In this document: positions 1 through 9,072 of the stretch, in pieces
How the letters are laid out: every line of letters begins with the position of its first letter
Numbering within the stretch: the first letter of the stretch is position 1
Assembly: GCF_000758625.1 (NCBI RefSeq)
Contig: NZ_CP009283.1
Span: 4,785,501-4,849,500, forward strand
Length of the DNA stretch: 64,000 bases
Origin: Paenibacillus sp. FSL R7-0273
Lineage (GTDB): Bacteria > Bacillota > Bacilli > Paenibacillales > Paenibacillaceae
Reading direction: 5' to 3'
The notes under the pieces: generated by a model
Database searches by the model: none
Seen by the model: only the letters and a program-made list of their open reading frames with translations
Told to the model about the DNA's origin: nothing
Position numbers and translations under genes: made by a program

Positions 1-1303
1 GCCGTGTAAAGAGACGGATCGGTGTGCCTTCGAAATTGAATGCCGCGCGGATTTTGTTCTCCAGATAACGTTCATAGGAGAAGTGCATCAGCGACGGATC
101 ATTTACAAACACCACAATCGTCGGCGGCTTCACGGCAACCTGGGTTACGTAGTTGATGCGCAGGCGGCGTCCTTTATCTGTTGGCGGCGGGTTAATCGCA
201 ACGGCATCAGATACCACATCGTTAACCAGATGGGTGGTAATCCGCAGAGCGTGCTGCTGTGCAACATGCTGCACGACCGGCAGCAGCTTCTGCAGGCGCT
301 GCTTCGTTAATGCAGACAGGAACACAACCGGAGCATAGCTCATGAACAGGAAGTGATCACGGATTGTATTTTCAAAGTGCTGCATGGTCTTGTCGTCCTT
401 TTCCACGACATCCCACTTGTTCACGACAAAGATAGAAGCCTTGCCCGCATCATGCGCATAACCGGCAATGTGCTTATCCTGATCGATGATGCCTTCCTGG
501 CCGTTGATGACAACCAGTACCACATCCGCCCGTTCTATAGCGCGCATGGCGCGCATCACGCTGTATTTCTCTGTGCTTTCATAGACCTTTCCGCGCTTGC
601 GCATACCCGCAGTATCGATCAGGACATATTTCTGGCCATCCCGTTCAAACGGCGTATCAATTGCATCGCGTGTAGTTCCGGCTACATCACTGACAATAAC
701 GCGCTCTTCGCCAAGAATGGCGTTGACCAGCGAGGACTTGCCTACGTTAGGCCGTCCGATCAGCGCAACGCGGATTACATCATCATCGTATTCTTCATCA
801 GTCTTATCCGGCAGCTTCTCAACAACCGCATCCAGCAGATCGCCGACACCTGTACCATGGCTGCCGGAAATACCAATCGGATCGCCGATGCCGAGCCCGT
901 AGAATTCATAGATATCATCTGCACGCTTCATATTGTCCACTTTATTAATGGCCAGAACAATCGGCTTGCCTGACCGGAACAGAATCTGTGCTACCTCTTC
1001 ATCGGCATTTGTCAGTCCGCTCTTGGCCTCACACATAAAGATGATTACATCCGCTTCCTCAATAGCCAGCTCGGCCTGGACGCGGATGGACTTCAGGATG
1101 AAATCCTCACCGTCTACCTCAATCCCCCCGGTATCAATAACACTGAAGGATTTGCCGTTCCAATCGGAAATTCCATAAATCCGGTCACGGGTAATACCCG
1201 GTTTATCTTCTACAATGGCCAGCTTATCACCAATCAGCCTGTTAAATATCGTCGATTTGCCGACGTTAGGCCTGCCTACAATGGCCACAACGGGTCTTGC
1301 CAT
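1..1303 (-). CDS. der: Ribosome biogenesis GTPase Der (EngA), 3' end cut by window
   Basis: Der is a double-domain GTPase needed for 50S subunit assembly. Two P-loops of the form GRPNVGKS(T/S) are visible, one right after the start and one in the middle (complement of about 735-755), followed by the start of the KH-like domain. The frame runs off the left edge while reading GTPIRLFTR, which is the usual C-terminal region, so only a few residues are missing. The ATG at 1303 has AGGAGG seven bases upstream. It lies downstream of rpsA, plsC and cmk, the usual Bacillales order. Identification is secure. Confidence 0.95.
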   Translation of the reverse strand, partial: MARPVVAIVGRPNVGKSTIFNRLIGDKLAIVEDKPGITRDRIYGISDWNGKSFSVIDTGGIEVDGEDFILKSIRVQAELAIEEADVIIFMCEAKSGLTNADEEVAQILFRSGKPIVLAINKVDNMKRADDIYEFYGLGIGDPIGISGSHGTGVGDLLDAVVEKLPDKTDEEYDDDVIRVALIGRPNVGKSSLVNAILGEERVIVSDVAGTTRDAIDTPFERDGQKYVLIDTAGMRKRGKVYESTEKYSVMRAMRAIERADVVLVVINGQEGIIDQDKHIAGYAHDAGKASIFVVNKWDVVEKDDKTMQHFENTIRDHFLFMSYAPVVFLSALTKQRLQKLLPVVQHVAQQHALRITTHLVNDVVSDAVAINPPPTDKGRRLRINYVTQVAVKPPTIVVFVNDPSLMHFSYERYLENKIRAAFNFEGTPIRLFTR

Positions 1304-1370
1304 ATTCATTCCTCCTGTCTTACTTACGTCTCTCATCATAGCAAAAAACAATTCAATTGGCTAACTCCAT

Positions 1371-1411
1371 ACAAACACAATCGGCGAACCCCCAAGTGAG
1401 GGCTCGCCGAT
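1371..1411 (-). terminator. Possible terminator after rpsA
   Basis: A hairpin pairs TCGGCGA with TCGCCGA around CCC/GGG (1381-1410). On the minus strand it is followed by a T-rich but interrupted tail. It sits between the rpsA stop and the der start and could partly separate the two genes. Confidence 0.5.
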
Positions 1412-1501
1412 TACTTTACCCGGTATAACACCACATATAAGAGCAGATAAGTTGCCTTATGCAGCATTCTTATATTGCAGTGTGAAGCTTAATGTAAGGG
1501 A

Positions 1502-2815
1502 TTAGTTGTTGCCCTTGAATTTATCCAGCTTGTCACCGAAACGCTCAGCCAGTGTGAAGCTGAGGCCTTCGTTGCTAAGGGATACGTTAGGATTGTTCAG
1601 AACTTCTTTAGGAGCTCTGTCCTGTCTCTCTCTGCGTTCAGGTTTAGCCGTAGGAGCCGGAGCTTCTTCGGTTTCCTTGATGCTGAGGCTAACGCGCTTC
1701 TCGGATGGATTGAAGTCCAGAACCTTAACCTGTACCTCTTGTCCTTCCTTAAGCACTTCGTGCGGAGTGCCGATGTGCTTGTGGGAAATCTGGGAGATGT
1801 GCACAAGGCCTTCAACGCCTGGCAGCAGCTCAACAAATGCACCGAAGTTTACAAGGCGTTTAACTTCGCCTGTTACTACATCGCCGATGTTGATCTTGCC
1901 GGCAGCAGAATCCCAAGGACCTGGAGCAGCAGCTTTGATGCTGAGGCTGATTTTGCCCTTTTCAGGATCTACTTTAAGTACTTTAACCGTTACCTTGTCG
2001 CCTTCGGATACAACGTCGGATGGTTTCTCAACGTGGTTCCAGGCGATCTCGGATACGTGAACCAGACCGTCAACGCCGCCTACATCAACAAATGCGCCGA
2101 ACTGGGTCAGACGTTGTACTGTACCTTCGATAACCTGTCCTTCAGTCAGCTCGGACATGATTTTCTGCTTGTTAGCTTCGAATTCTTCTTCCAGCACTTC
2201 TTTGGCGGAAAGAATAACCTTGCTGTTCTCGCGGTCCAGTTCTTTTACTTTAACGCGGAGTGTGCGGCCTTTGTAGTCGCTGAAATCTTCTACGAAGTGA
2301 CGCTCAACCATGGAAGCCGGAATAAATCCGCGCGCGCCGACATCAGCTACAAGACCGCCTTTAACAACATCAGCGACTGTAACTTCGATCACTTCCTGGG
2401 AAGCAAAATACTTCTCCAGATCTTCCCATGATTTTTCGCTGTCAATGGCACGTTTGGAGAGCACAAGGCTTTCCTTGTTGTCGTTGACGCTTACTACTTT
2501 GCATTCCACTTCTTGTCCTACTTCAACTGCTGCTGCAGCGTTGTCAAGCTGTACGGAAGAAAGTTCGCGAATCGGAATCACACCGTCGTATTTATATCCA
2601 ATGCTTACATAAGCTTGGTTATCTTCGATTTTGACGATTGTTCCTTTCACGGTATCGCCTTTTTTCACAGAAATGATTTCCAAACCTTCTTGGCTAGTCA
2701 CTTCTTCTTCGTTGCTAGCAGCAGGTGCAGCGGTTTCCACAGCTTCTGTTGCTTCCACAGCTTCGTTGTTCTCAACATTAGCTGCAGCTTCCTGATTTTT
2801 AATTTCTTCAGACAT
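1502..2815 (-). CDS. rpsA: 30S ribosomal protein S1 homologue (YpfD type)
   Basis: This is a 437-residue RNA-binding protein with four S1 (OB-fold) repeats at roughly residues 48-120, 135-205, 220-290 and 305-375. The last two carry the clearest signature (GAFVDVGGVDGLVHVSEI, GAFVELLPGVEGLVHISQI). The first 45 residues are Ala/Glu-rich, and the tail is a charged linker (ERRERQDRAPKE) before a short conserved end. Four repeats rather than six is the usual firmicute form, shorter than the Gram-negative ribosomal S1. The ATG at 2815 has GAGGAGGGTAAT just upstream. It lies between plsC and der. In Bacillus the homologue is dispensable and its ribosomal role is unclear, so the name reflects family only. 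Confidence 0.93.
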   Translation of the reverse strand: MSEEIKNQEAAANVENNEAVEATEAVETAAPAASNEEEVTSQEGLEIISVKKGDTVKGTIVKIEDNQAYVSIGYKYDGVIPIRELSSVQLDNAAAAVEVGQEVECKVVSVNDNKESLVLSKRAIDSEKSWEDLEKYFASQEVIEVTVADVVKGGLVADVGARGFIPASMVERHFVEDFSDYKGRTLRVKVKELDRENSKVILSAKEVLEEEFEANKQKIMSELTEGQVIEGTVQRLTQFGAFVDVGGVDGLVHVSEIAWNHVEKPSDVVSEGDKVTVKVLKVDPEKGKISLSIKAAAPGPWDSAAGKINIGDVVTGEVKRLVNFGAFVELLPGVEGLVHISQISHKHIGTPHEVLKEGQEVQVKVLDFNPSEKRVSLSIKETEEAPAPTAKPERRERQDRAPKEVLNNPNVSLSNEGLSFTLAERFGDKLDKFKGNN

Positions 2816-2982
2816 GTGATTACCCTCCTCGATTCAAAACCCCATTTATTTAAACCCGCGTATAGCAGGGTTCAAAACAATCAATACATGTATACCATTT
2901 CAGTATTACGTTAGTATGTTCCAAAAATTAGCGGTTATGCCGTTAATCCACAGCAGCATCAGAAAGCTTAACCGGATTGCTA

Positions 2983-3570
2983 TTATCTGGCGCTGGGCCT
3001 GCCGGTCTGAATCATCTCATGAATCCGTCCCATGATAACATCGGTAACCTCTTCTAGAGACTCGCTGCCCGCCCCGTCAAAGGCGCTCAGGTCAATAGGC
3101 TGCCCGTAGATGACAGTCATCCGCCGGAAAGGCTTGTAGGACCCGACGATAGCGGCCGGAACAACTGCTGCCCCGCTGCGGAGTGCAAAGCTTGCTGCAC
3201 CCTTCTTCGCCACACCGGTATCAGAGTTGCGTGTTCCTTCCGGGAAGATGCCCATAACATGTCCGCCGCGAAGCGTATTAAGGGCCGTTTTAATGGATTC
3301 TTTGCTTACGCCGCCACGTTTGACCGGAAAAGCGCCCAGCTTGCCGATAAGCCAGCCCAACACCGGGACTGCAAACAGCTCAGCTTTAGCCATATACTTA
3401 ACCTGACGTTCCAGCTTAATCCCGATCGTCATCGGATCGAGCAGGCTGATGTGGTTCGCGCAGAGCAGCACTCCGCCCTCCTTTGGCACATTTTCTCTCC
3501 CTACAATCTTAAGCGGGAATAAGATGGCATAAATCAAGCGAAGCAATCCACGGCAAAATACATAAATCAT
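2983..3570 (-). CDS. plsC: 1-acyl-sn-glycerol-3-phosphate acyltransferase
   Basis: PlsC transfers an acyl chain to position 2 of lysophosphatidic acid, giving phosphatidic acid at the inner membrane face. The 195-residue protein has an N-terminal hydrophobic segment, the catalytic NHISLLDP block (HX4D) near residue 39 and the FPEGTRN acceptor-binding motif near residue 110, then a P-x-A-I-V-G segment. Length is typical. It overlaps the 3' end of cmk by four bases (ATGA), so the two are translationally coupled. The pairing with cmk is standard in Bacillales. Confidence 0.93.
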   Translation of the reverse strand: MIYVFCRGLLRLIYAILFPLKIVGRENVPKEGGVLLCANHISLLDPMTIGIKLERQVKYMAKAELFAVPVLGWLIGKLGAFPVKRGGVSKESIKTALNTLRGGHVMGIFPEGTRNSDTGVAKKGAASFALRSGAAVVPAAIVGSYKPFRRMTVIYGQPIDLSAFDGAGSESLEEVTDVIMGRIHEMIQTGRPSAR

Positions 3571-4277
3571 GAATGATTTCTCTCCCCGTCAACGTGAGAT
3601 CTGCAGTGGGAGACAATGGCTTCCACGGCTTGATTGATATCCATAAAGGTCGTGTCCAGAAGAATGGCATCCTCTGCACGGCGCAGCGGCGAAATTTCCC
3701 GCCCTTCATCCAGACGGTCGCGTGCTGCAATATCGTGTTCAAGCTGTTCTAAAGTCACTGTTTCCGTATCCTTCAGCTCCTTGTAACGACGGAGAGCACG
3801 TTCCTCCACGCTTGCCGTCATGAAAATCTTCACTTCGGCATCCGGCAGCACGGTCGTACCAATGTCACGCCCGTCCATGACCACTCCCTTGCGGAGCGCC
3901 ATCTGACGCTGCAGATGACTGAGTCTGTCGCGTACCCCTTCAAGCTTCGAGTATTGCGATACCTGGCCGCTGACCTGAAGACTCCGGATATGCGGGGTTA
4001 CATCTTCCCCGCCCAGCAGCACCTTCTGCACATCTTCCTCCAGAATGAGCTCAATTACCATGTCCCGGACAATCCGGTTCACTTGAGTTTCATCCTCGGG
4101 TGGTATGCCTTCACGGAGCATATACCACGTAATAGCACGGTACATGGCACCGGTATCAACATAAATGTAAGAAAGCTTACGTGCTACCAATCGGGCAACA
4201 GTGCTCTTGCCTGCCCCAGCAGGTCCGTCGATGGCGACGTTAATTCTGTCGTAAGTATGTGTCCCCTGCCTGTCCAA
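3567..4277 (-). CDS. cmk: Cytidylate kinase
   Basis: This enzyme phosphorylates CMP and dCMP with ATP. A P-loop GPAGAGKST lies about 20 residues from the start, followed by YVDTGAMYRA and MDGRDIGT, the substrate-binding blocks of Cmk, and a lid region rich in Arg. The longest frame begins at a TTG at 4295, but that codon overlaps AGGAGG. The TTG at 4277 lies nine bases after the AGGAGG and is the better start, giving 236 residues. It is the first gene of the cmk-plsC pair. A short GC hairpin with a T run lies upstream at 4357-4379. Confidence 0.94.
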   Translation of the reverse strand: MDRQGTHTYDRINVAIDGPAGAGKSTVARLVARKLSYIYVDTGAMYRAITWYMLREGIPPEDETQVNRIVRDMVIELILEEDVQKVLLGGEDVTPHIRSLQVSGQVSQYSKLEGVRDRLSHLQRQMALRKGVVMDGRDIGTTVLPDAEVKIFMTASVEERALRRYKELKDTETVTLEQLEHDIAARDRLDEGREISPLRRAEDAILLDTTFMDINQAVEAIVSHCRSHVDGERNHS

Positions 4278-4356
4278 CGGGGCATTCCTCCTCAAACACT
4301 CATTCAGCCGAAATTCCGGCCGCTGCAGACCCCCAAGGAATCTGCTGATATTATCA

Positions 4357-4379
4357 AGAAAAAAGCAGGCATTGCCTGC
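4357..4379 (-). terminator. Small hairpin with T run upstream of cmk
   Basis: GCAGG and CCTGC flank a five-base loop and are followed on the minus strand by TTTTTTC. The stem is short. It could end transcription from the PilZ gene before cmk. Confidence 0.4.
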
Positions 4380-4461
4380 GACTTATAAAATTATACCACA
4401 GTTTGGAACACAGTGCAAAACCGCATAAAGGGCTAACCGTGCAAAAAAACACAAAAAATCA

Positions 4462-5130
4462 TCAGCGGTTACGGAAATCGAACTGGCGCTCGAAGCAATA
4501 ACGGATAATCTTTTGCCGCTCCGCATCGGAAATTTCCGAATATTTCAGCATAACCAGATTGCGGCCGTTATCCAGCTCCTTCATCCGCACAATCTCCCCT
4601 TCGAAGTTCGCATGCTCGATGCTGCCGTTGCGGTATGGAAGGAGTATCCAGCAGCTCAGCTTGTCAGCCAGCGCGAATTTGACCTTACCGTCACTCAGGA
4701 AAGAGGTCCCCCCGCCTCCGACATCGTCAGTACGGACAAGTATGCGGCTGCCGAGCGAGTCCTTTACCGCCAGCTCAAGCTCTGCGTTTACACGCAGGAA
4801 GCTGCGGCGCTGGATTTTGAAGATATGCTCCTCTTCAGGCTTACGGATCCGGATCATCCGGATCACATCCTCCTTAAACCCGATGACATGAGTATTGAAA
4901 TAATTTTTGATACCGCCCTCGGTCAGAAAATATACGGAGAGCTCATCTCCCATAAACAGCTTTTTCAGGCGTGCCTTGCCGATCTGCATCGGAATTTCAA
5001 TCAGGAGGGCATCGTCCTCAATGTCAGCGATTCTGGATCTGTATTCATTCTCTGCTTCAGCCGCATCGCTGGAAGCTACCTGTATGTAAAGATGCTCATT
5101 AATTTTGGGATACAATCCGGTCACCGCCAC
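4462..5130 (-). CDS. PilZ-domain flagellar brake-like protein (YpfA/MotI family)
   Basis: The 222-residue protein has an N-terminal YcgR-like domain (about 1-95) and a C-terminal PilZ domain. The c-di-GMP arginine motif is present as QRRSFLR near residue 107. The second motif, usually (D/N)xSxxG, reads DVGGGG near residue 137, so the usual serine is a glycine. YpfA/MotI of Bacillus slows the flagellar motor when bound to c-di-GMP; this gene occupies the equivalent place near cmk. The GTG at 5130 is the longest start but has no good ribosome-binding site; the GTG two codons later or a TTG are alternatives. Family is clear; binding of c-di-GMP is uncertain given the altered motif. Confidence 0.82.
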   Translation of the reverse strand: MAVTGLYPKINEHLYIQVASSDAAEAENEYRSRIADIEDDALLIEIPMQIGKARLKKLFMGDELSVYFLTEGGIKNYFNTHVIGFKEDVIRMIRIRKPEEEHIFKIQRRSFLRVNAELELAVKDSLGSRILVRTDDVGGGGTSFLSDGKVKFALADKLSCWILLPYRNGSIEHANFEGEIVRMKELDNGRNLVMLKYSEISDAERQKIIRYCFERQFDFRNR

Positions 5131-5227
5131 AAGTTAGTAATTAATCATATTACCGATTATAGCACGGCCTTTTGACACCGGGTTAGTAAAACTTGCTGTA
5201 CAGCCGGTCAAAATTTCAGACAGCAGA

Positions 5228-5260
5228 AGGAGGAGCACTCCCGCCGGAAGCACTCCTCCT
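5228..5260 (-). terminator. Strong hairpin after ypeB
   Basis: Near-perfect arms AGGAGGAGCACT and AGCACTCCTCCT end just past the ypeB stop. There is no real T run on the minus strand, so efficiency is uncertain. Confidence 0.45.
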
Positions 5261-5274
5261 CTAGCCTGCATATC

Positions 5275-6636
5275 TTATTGCTTGTCCTGTGCCCCCGAAG
5301 AGGTGCGCACCTCTTCGACAGCTTCCTCGTTTCCGTCAGCCGCATTCAGGTAGATCCGGTATTGGGAGCCGTTGATTTTTCCGCCGAATTCATAGGTCAG
5401 AAGCTCCACCGCATCCTCATTCTCGATCCAGGCCAGCCGGTGGTACAGCTCCCTGAATTCAGGATTCAGATGCTCTCTTACCTTCTCAACTGATAAGCCC
5501 GGCTCCGGAATCTCCCGCTTCTCCTGATGCTCCTTGGCATAATCACTGGCCTGGAAGCCTGTAGGCAATCCGGTATCCAGCCCGACGCGGACCGTTATTT
5601 TCTCCGGATAGATCAGCACTCCGTCCTGGCTGCTTACAAAGGTGAGATTACCCAGATTGTCATACCGGTCCGCATTGACAGCCGTCATGTCCGGGTACCC
5701 TTTTTTCGCGAGGAATTCACCGGATTTCTCCACCGCCTGCTCCATTGATACTTTGGCCTCCCCAACCTCGCGGTTGTCGTTATAGCCGATCAGCAGCCCG
5801 CCTTCTCTGGTGAAATTCATGGTAACCGGCTGCTTATGATCCGGACTCGTCACCGTAGCGGTATATGAGGCCCACTCGGTATCCTTCCCGTTTTCGCGGA
5901 TGTCCACCTGTGCATTTCCGCCAGCGCCGGCAAGCTTCACTGCCTTGGCTCTGATATCTTCCGCAGTAACCGGCTTACCGCCGAGCTTTTTCACAGAACG
6001 TTTATCGTAAATACTCGCTACAGACGGGCCCCAGTCCAGCTCCGGGTAGGCCGCAACCCGCTTATCCACAGTCTTGAACCCGTCGATAATCGTGTTGTCT
6101 TCAGCCTTTTCCTCGGTCGCAAGCGCTGTTTCCACATCCATCCACCGCAGCTTGTTGCCGATAACCTTTTCCTGCACCTCCTGAAGATCCTTGGAAATCT
6201 CACCGGAGTTTTTGTAGAGCGCCATCAGATTGGCCATCTCCCCTTCAGTCAGCGGCTTCTTCGTAAAATCACGGACAGCGGCTTTGTAGGAAAAGTTGGA
6301 TATCTTGGACAGAAACTCTTCAGTCTCACTAAAAGGCAGCAGCGTAAGCGGCAGCTGGTTAATCTCATTCTGCGCCTCACTTGTCAGCCTCCACACATTA
6401 ACCAGACCTTTACGGTGCATCCCGTTAGAAGCGGAATTCACCGCCAGGGTATTCCCAAGCTCGCCGTGAAGCCGCTCCACATGATAGGACAGGTCATGAA
6501 AAGCACGCTGATACTGGTTCTCCGCTTTAATCAGAATCGAATTCTTCTCCTGGTTCTCCTGATATCCCCAAACGAGCGCTCCTACCAGCAGCAAGGTGGT
6601 AAGCGGGAACATTATGGCACTTAATCTTTTGTACAT
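5275..6636 (-). CDS. ypeB: Spore germination protein YpeB
   Basis: YpeB sits in the inner spore membrane and is required for stability and localisation of the cortex-lytic enzyme SleB. The 453-residue length matches Bacillus YpeB (about 450). A single N-terminal membrane segment (about 7-25) is followed by a long helical region and two PepSY-like modules (about 190-400), e.g. ASYTATVTSPD and YPEKITVRVGLDTGLPTGF. The ATG at 6636 has AAGGAG upstream. In Bacillus the order is prsW-sleB-ypeB; here prsW is present but sleB is not, and the position is taken by a 48-codon gene. Function is confidently assigned by family; the SleB partner must be encoded elsewhere or be absent. Confidence 0.93.
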   Translation of the reverse strand: MYKRLSAIMFPLTTLLLVGALVWGYQENQEKNSILIKAENQYQRAFHDLSYHVERLHGELGNTLAVNSASNGMHRKGLVNVWRLTSEAQNEINQLPLTLLPFSETEEFLSKISNFSYKAAVRDFTKKPLTEGEMANLMALYKNSGEISKDLQEVQEKVIGNKLRWMDVETALATEEKAEDNTIIDGFKTVDKRVAAYPELDWGPSVASIYDKRSVKKLGGKPVTAEDIRAKAVKLAGAGGNAQVDIRENGKDTEWASYTATVTSPDHKQPVTMNFTREGGLLIGYNDNREVGEAKVSMEQAVEKSGEFLAKKGYPDMTAVNADRYDNLGNLTFVSSQDGVLIYPEKITVRVGLDTGLPTGFQASDYAKEHQEKREIPEPGLSVEKVREHLNPEFRELYHRLAWIENEDAVELLTYEFGGKINGSQYRIYLNAADGNEEAVEEVRTSSGAQDKQ

Positions 6637-6751
6637 AGGGCTGCAAGACTCCTTTCAGTAGCTTATTGCCGTTAGTTTGACAATAACTGAGAAGAGTTAT
6701 TCACCTTAACGGCCTCAAAATTAAAGAGATTACTTCCAGATGCTCGGGCGT

Positions 6752-6898
6752 TCAGGCCCGCTCCTCAATATCAAAGCCGGTGCTGCTGTTACAGAGGCAC
6801 TGCTTAAAGCCGGTCTGAATGATTCCCTGCTCCTTGCTGCCTCTTAATATGTAGGATTCTCCACACTGCCTGCATACAATCCGAACCTTTACACGCAA
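6752..6898 (-). CDS. Small zinc-ribbon-like protein between prsW and ypeB
   Basis: I do not recognise a named family. From a TTG at 6898, preceded by AGGGGG ten bases upstream, it encodes 48 residues with two cysteine pairs: CxxC at 9 and 12 (CRQCG) and CxC at 34 and 36 (CLC). This pattern suits a small metal-binding or nucleic-acid-contacting fold. A longer frame starts at an ATG at 6970, six bases after the prsW stop codon, but the extra 24 residues look non-coding and that ATG has only a weak site. It is probably cotranscribed with prsW and ypeB. Confidence 0.6.
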   Translation of the reverse strand: MRVKVRIVCRQCGESYILRGSKEQGIIQTGFKQCLCNSSTGFDIEERA

Positions 6899-6975
6899 AA
6901 AAAAGACACCCCCTCTCTTCTCTGGAATTCCTGCCTGCGGAACTTTCCGGGTAAGATAAAGTGTGTCCATCTTCT

Positions 6976-7671
6976 TTAGAGGTTAACCTCTTCCTCACGC
7001 TTCAAAAAACGGAACGGTGAACGGCTGTTAGCCCGCGCCACCTTCCCCATGCCGCCATACCACAATACCGCCATCAGAGGCACGATGAACCATATCCAGT
7101 AGTTGGTCATTGTGGCGAGGATAAAATCATATATTCCGTGCCATAACCAGGGCAGCAGCAAGGATACCAGCAGTATTCCTCTCGGCTTCTTGCCCTTGGT
7201 AAACTTGGCCCGGCCCATGTGATAGCCCATAATGACCCCGAACATCGCATGGCCGGATACCGGAAGCAGCGCCCTGATAAACATGGAGCCCAGCGAAGCA
7301 TGGCTGTACCACGCATACATCACATTCTCAATTGTTGCAAAGCCGAGCGAAATCGCTACAGCGTATAGTATTCCATCATAAGGCTCGTCAAATTCGGTAT
7401 GATTATAAATCATGTGGTACAGCACAAACCACTTGAGGCACTCCTCAACTCCTGCAGAAATCAGGAAGGAATCGACGTAAGCACCGCCGCCCAGCCCGAG
7501 CACCATGCCCCGCTGAATGATCATAACCGGAAAAACAATCAGCAGTCCAAGCAGAAATACCTTCAGGACAATATGCAGCGGCTCCTGGTCGTACTTGTCT
7601 TTCAGATAAAAAAAAGTCAGCAGCGCTAGTCCCGGTGCAACTGCCGACGTAATAACCGATAACAAAAGCAC
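6976..7671 (-). CDS. prsW: Intramembrane metalloprotease PrsW
   Basis: PrsW makes the site-1 cut in the anti-sigma factor RsiW in Bacillus, starting release of sigma W. The sequence shows about eight membrane segments and the conserved blocks FFYLKDKYDQEPLH near the start, GVEECLKW (the EExxK-type metal motif), the FATIEN segment and HAMFGVIMGYH. A GTG at 7671 lies eight bases after GGAGG and gives 231 residues; the frame is open to 7719 but the added part has no family likeness. It is followed at once by a small Cys-rich gene and then ypeB. No sigW or rsiW lies in the window, so the substrate here is inferred. Confidence 0.88.
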   Translation of the reverse strand: MLLLSVITSAVAPGLALLTFFYLKDKYDQEPLHIVLKVFLLGLLIVFPVMIIQRGMVLGLGGGAYVDSFLISAGVEECLKWFVLYHMIYNHTEFDEPYDGILYAVAISLGFATIENVMYAWYSHASLGSMFIRALLPVSGHAMFGVIMGYHMGRAKFTKGKKPRGILLVSLLLPWLWHGIYDFILATMTNYWIWFIVPLMAVLWYGGMGKVARANSRSPFRFLKREEEVNL

Positions 7672-7726
7672 CGAGCTTTCCTCCCCCAAACTTTCACCTG
7701 TAGATCTGCTCCCTGTCATTCTGCAG

Positions 7727-7755
7727 AAAAAGGCCCGGTATATACCCAGGCCCGT
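7727..7755 (-). terminator. Terminator after the mecA-type gene
   Basis: GGCCTGG and CCGGGCC pair around a short AT loop and are followed on the minus strand by TTTTTCTG. It separates the adaptor gene from prsW. Confidence 0.65.
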
Positions 7756-7765
7756 TTATCCAAGC

Positions 7766-8380
7766 TTATTCCTGGCGTTTGAAATGCGTACACAGCAGCT
7801 GGACAGCATTCTCAGCCATTACTGTCTTACCGTATTCATCCAGTACAGCTTCTGTTACCGGGGACGAATCCCCGAATTCAGACAACACGGCAATCAGTCC
7901 TGTAAGCACGGCTTCTTCATACTCCTTAGGATCGAAGTAGAGATACCATTTATTATTATAAGAATACAGTTTTCCCTGGGAAGTAATATTGCCGATGAGT
8001 ACATGTGCCGCTTCAACCAGAATCTCAAAATCGCGGAATGCATACACAATGGAGTCGCTTTGTTCGAGAGTAACTTCCATTTCGTAAATCTCTTCAGGCA
8101 TTTCTTCTTCCCCGGCTCCACCGTACTGATGGTGATCATATTTCCCCCGGGTCACAATAACGACCATACCTTGCGCGGGCAACGCGAACACTTCCACGGC
8201 AAGCGGACCTGTAGCGTCAAAGCCAAGCTCACTGTACGCCTGATCCATCATCTCCGTAAAAAGGTCGTGCACCTTGGGAACTTCCTGCCACATATCTTCC
8301 TTCTGGATGCCCCGCTCGCTCAGGTCGTCAAAAGTGAGGAAAATCCGTATCTTATCTTGACCTAATCGCTCTATTCTCAT
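7766..8380 (-). CDS. MecA/YpbH-family adaptor protein
   Basis: MecA-type adaptors present substrates to the ClpC-ClpP protease; the paralogue YpbH (MecB) lies near prsW in Bacillus, the same neighbourhood as here. The 204-residue product starts MRIERLGQDKIRIFLTFDDL, the usual MecA opening, and ends in the C-terminal ClpC-binding domain (about 115-204) with YSYNNKWYLYFDP. The middle (about 85-110) is acidic linker. The start chosen is the ATG at 8380, eight bases after AGGAGG; a longer frame from 8407 reads through that site. Which paralogue it equals functionally is inferred from position. Confidence 0.85.
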   Translation of the reverse strand: MRIERLGQDKIRIFLTFDDLSERGIQKEDMWQEVPKVHDLFTEMMDQAYSELGFDATGPLAVEVFALPAQGMVVIVTRGKYDHHQYGGAGEEEMPEEIYEMEVTLEQSDSIVYAFRDFEILVEAAHVLIGNITSQGKLYSYNNKWYLYFDPKEYEEAVLTGLIAVLSEFGDSSPVTEAVLDEYGKTVMAENAVQLLCTHFKRQE

Positions 8381-8546
8381 GACAGGATCCTCCTTTTGCA
8401 AGCTCATTTAATATTAATGTATGATGAGTCCCGAGTAATGAGCCAAAAATGGTTACTATGTAAGTATGTTATCATTTTGGCGGAGTAAATGCACGCAAAT
8501 AAATATATTTAATCATTCATTACCACGCCGCCGCTCGTCTGAATAC

Positions 8547-8592
8547 AAAAAAAGAATCATTCTGAAGATGGAATCATCTCCAAAATGATTCT
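8547..8592 (-). terminator. Rho-independent terminator
   Basis: AGAATCATT pairs with AATGATTCT and an inner AGATG pairs with CATCT; on the minus strand seven T follow. It ends the gene at 8610-8987. Confidence 0.85.
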
Positions 8593-8609
8593 GAACGGCT
8601 TCCTTGCGG

Positions 8610-8987
8610 TTACAAACCGGGTATGACTGTATGCGTGTCCTTCAGAATCTGCTCCACTTCATGTTTTACTTCAGGATTTGTACGGATGAAATCCTTCAGC
8701 ATGTTCAGGTTGGATTCCTTAGACTTTAAAATATCTTCATCCTTATGTCCGGTTTGCCCTGCGGTTTTATGCTCGGTCTTGGCTTCTTTGTCATGCGGGT
8801 CTGCAGCTGTGCTGCCGAACCCGGTCAGCGCCATACCCACAATCTTGTCCCGCGCTTTTTCACCGGCACCCTGAAGCTGTCCGCCCGGCTGCATCAGCGA
8901 GGACATCATGGCGCTGCGTTTTCTGGACATAATCATACTGGCGGCGGCACCAAGCACGACCCCGCACAGAAATGACGAAGTATTCAT
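8610..8987 (-). CDS. Small membrane-anchored protein of unknown function
   Basis: Not recognised beyond a general YtxH-like look. The 125-residue product starts MNTSSFLCGVVLGAAASMIM, one glycine/alanine-rich membrane segment, followed by a basic RKR and a long hydrophilic, Lys/Glu/Asp-rich region. The last 35 residues form a likely amphipathic helix. The ATG at 8987 has AGGAGG nine bases upstream. It is divergent from the deacetylase gene, with about 85 bases between starts. Confidence 0.7.
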   Translation of the reverse strand: MNTSSFLCGVVLGAAASMIMSRKRSAMMSSLMQPGGQLQGAGEKARDKIVGMALTGFGSTAADPHDKEAKTEHKTAGQTGHKDEDILKSKESNLNMLKDFIRTNPEVKHEVEQILKDTHTVIPGL

Positions 8988-9072
8988 ATCTCTAACCTCC
9001 TTGTATGGTAAAATCATGCTTAGTGTTCGCGGAAAGATTCCGGCTCATACAGCCAAACAACAAGAAAGCGAG

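Noticed and set aside
353..973. 206-codon plus-strand frame in the der region
   Set aside because: Shadow of der, whose GTPase motifs are clear on the minus strand.
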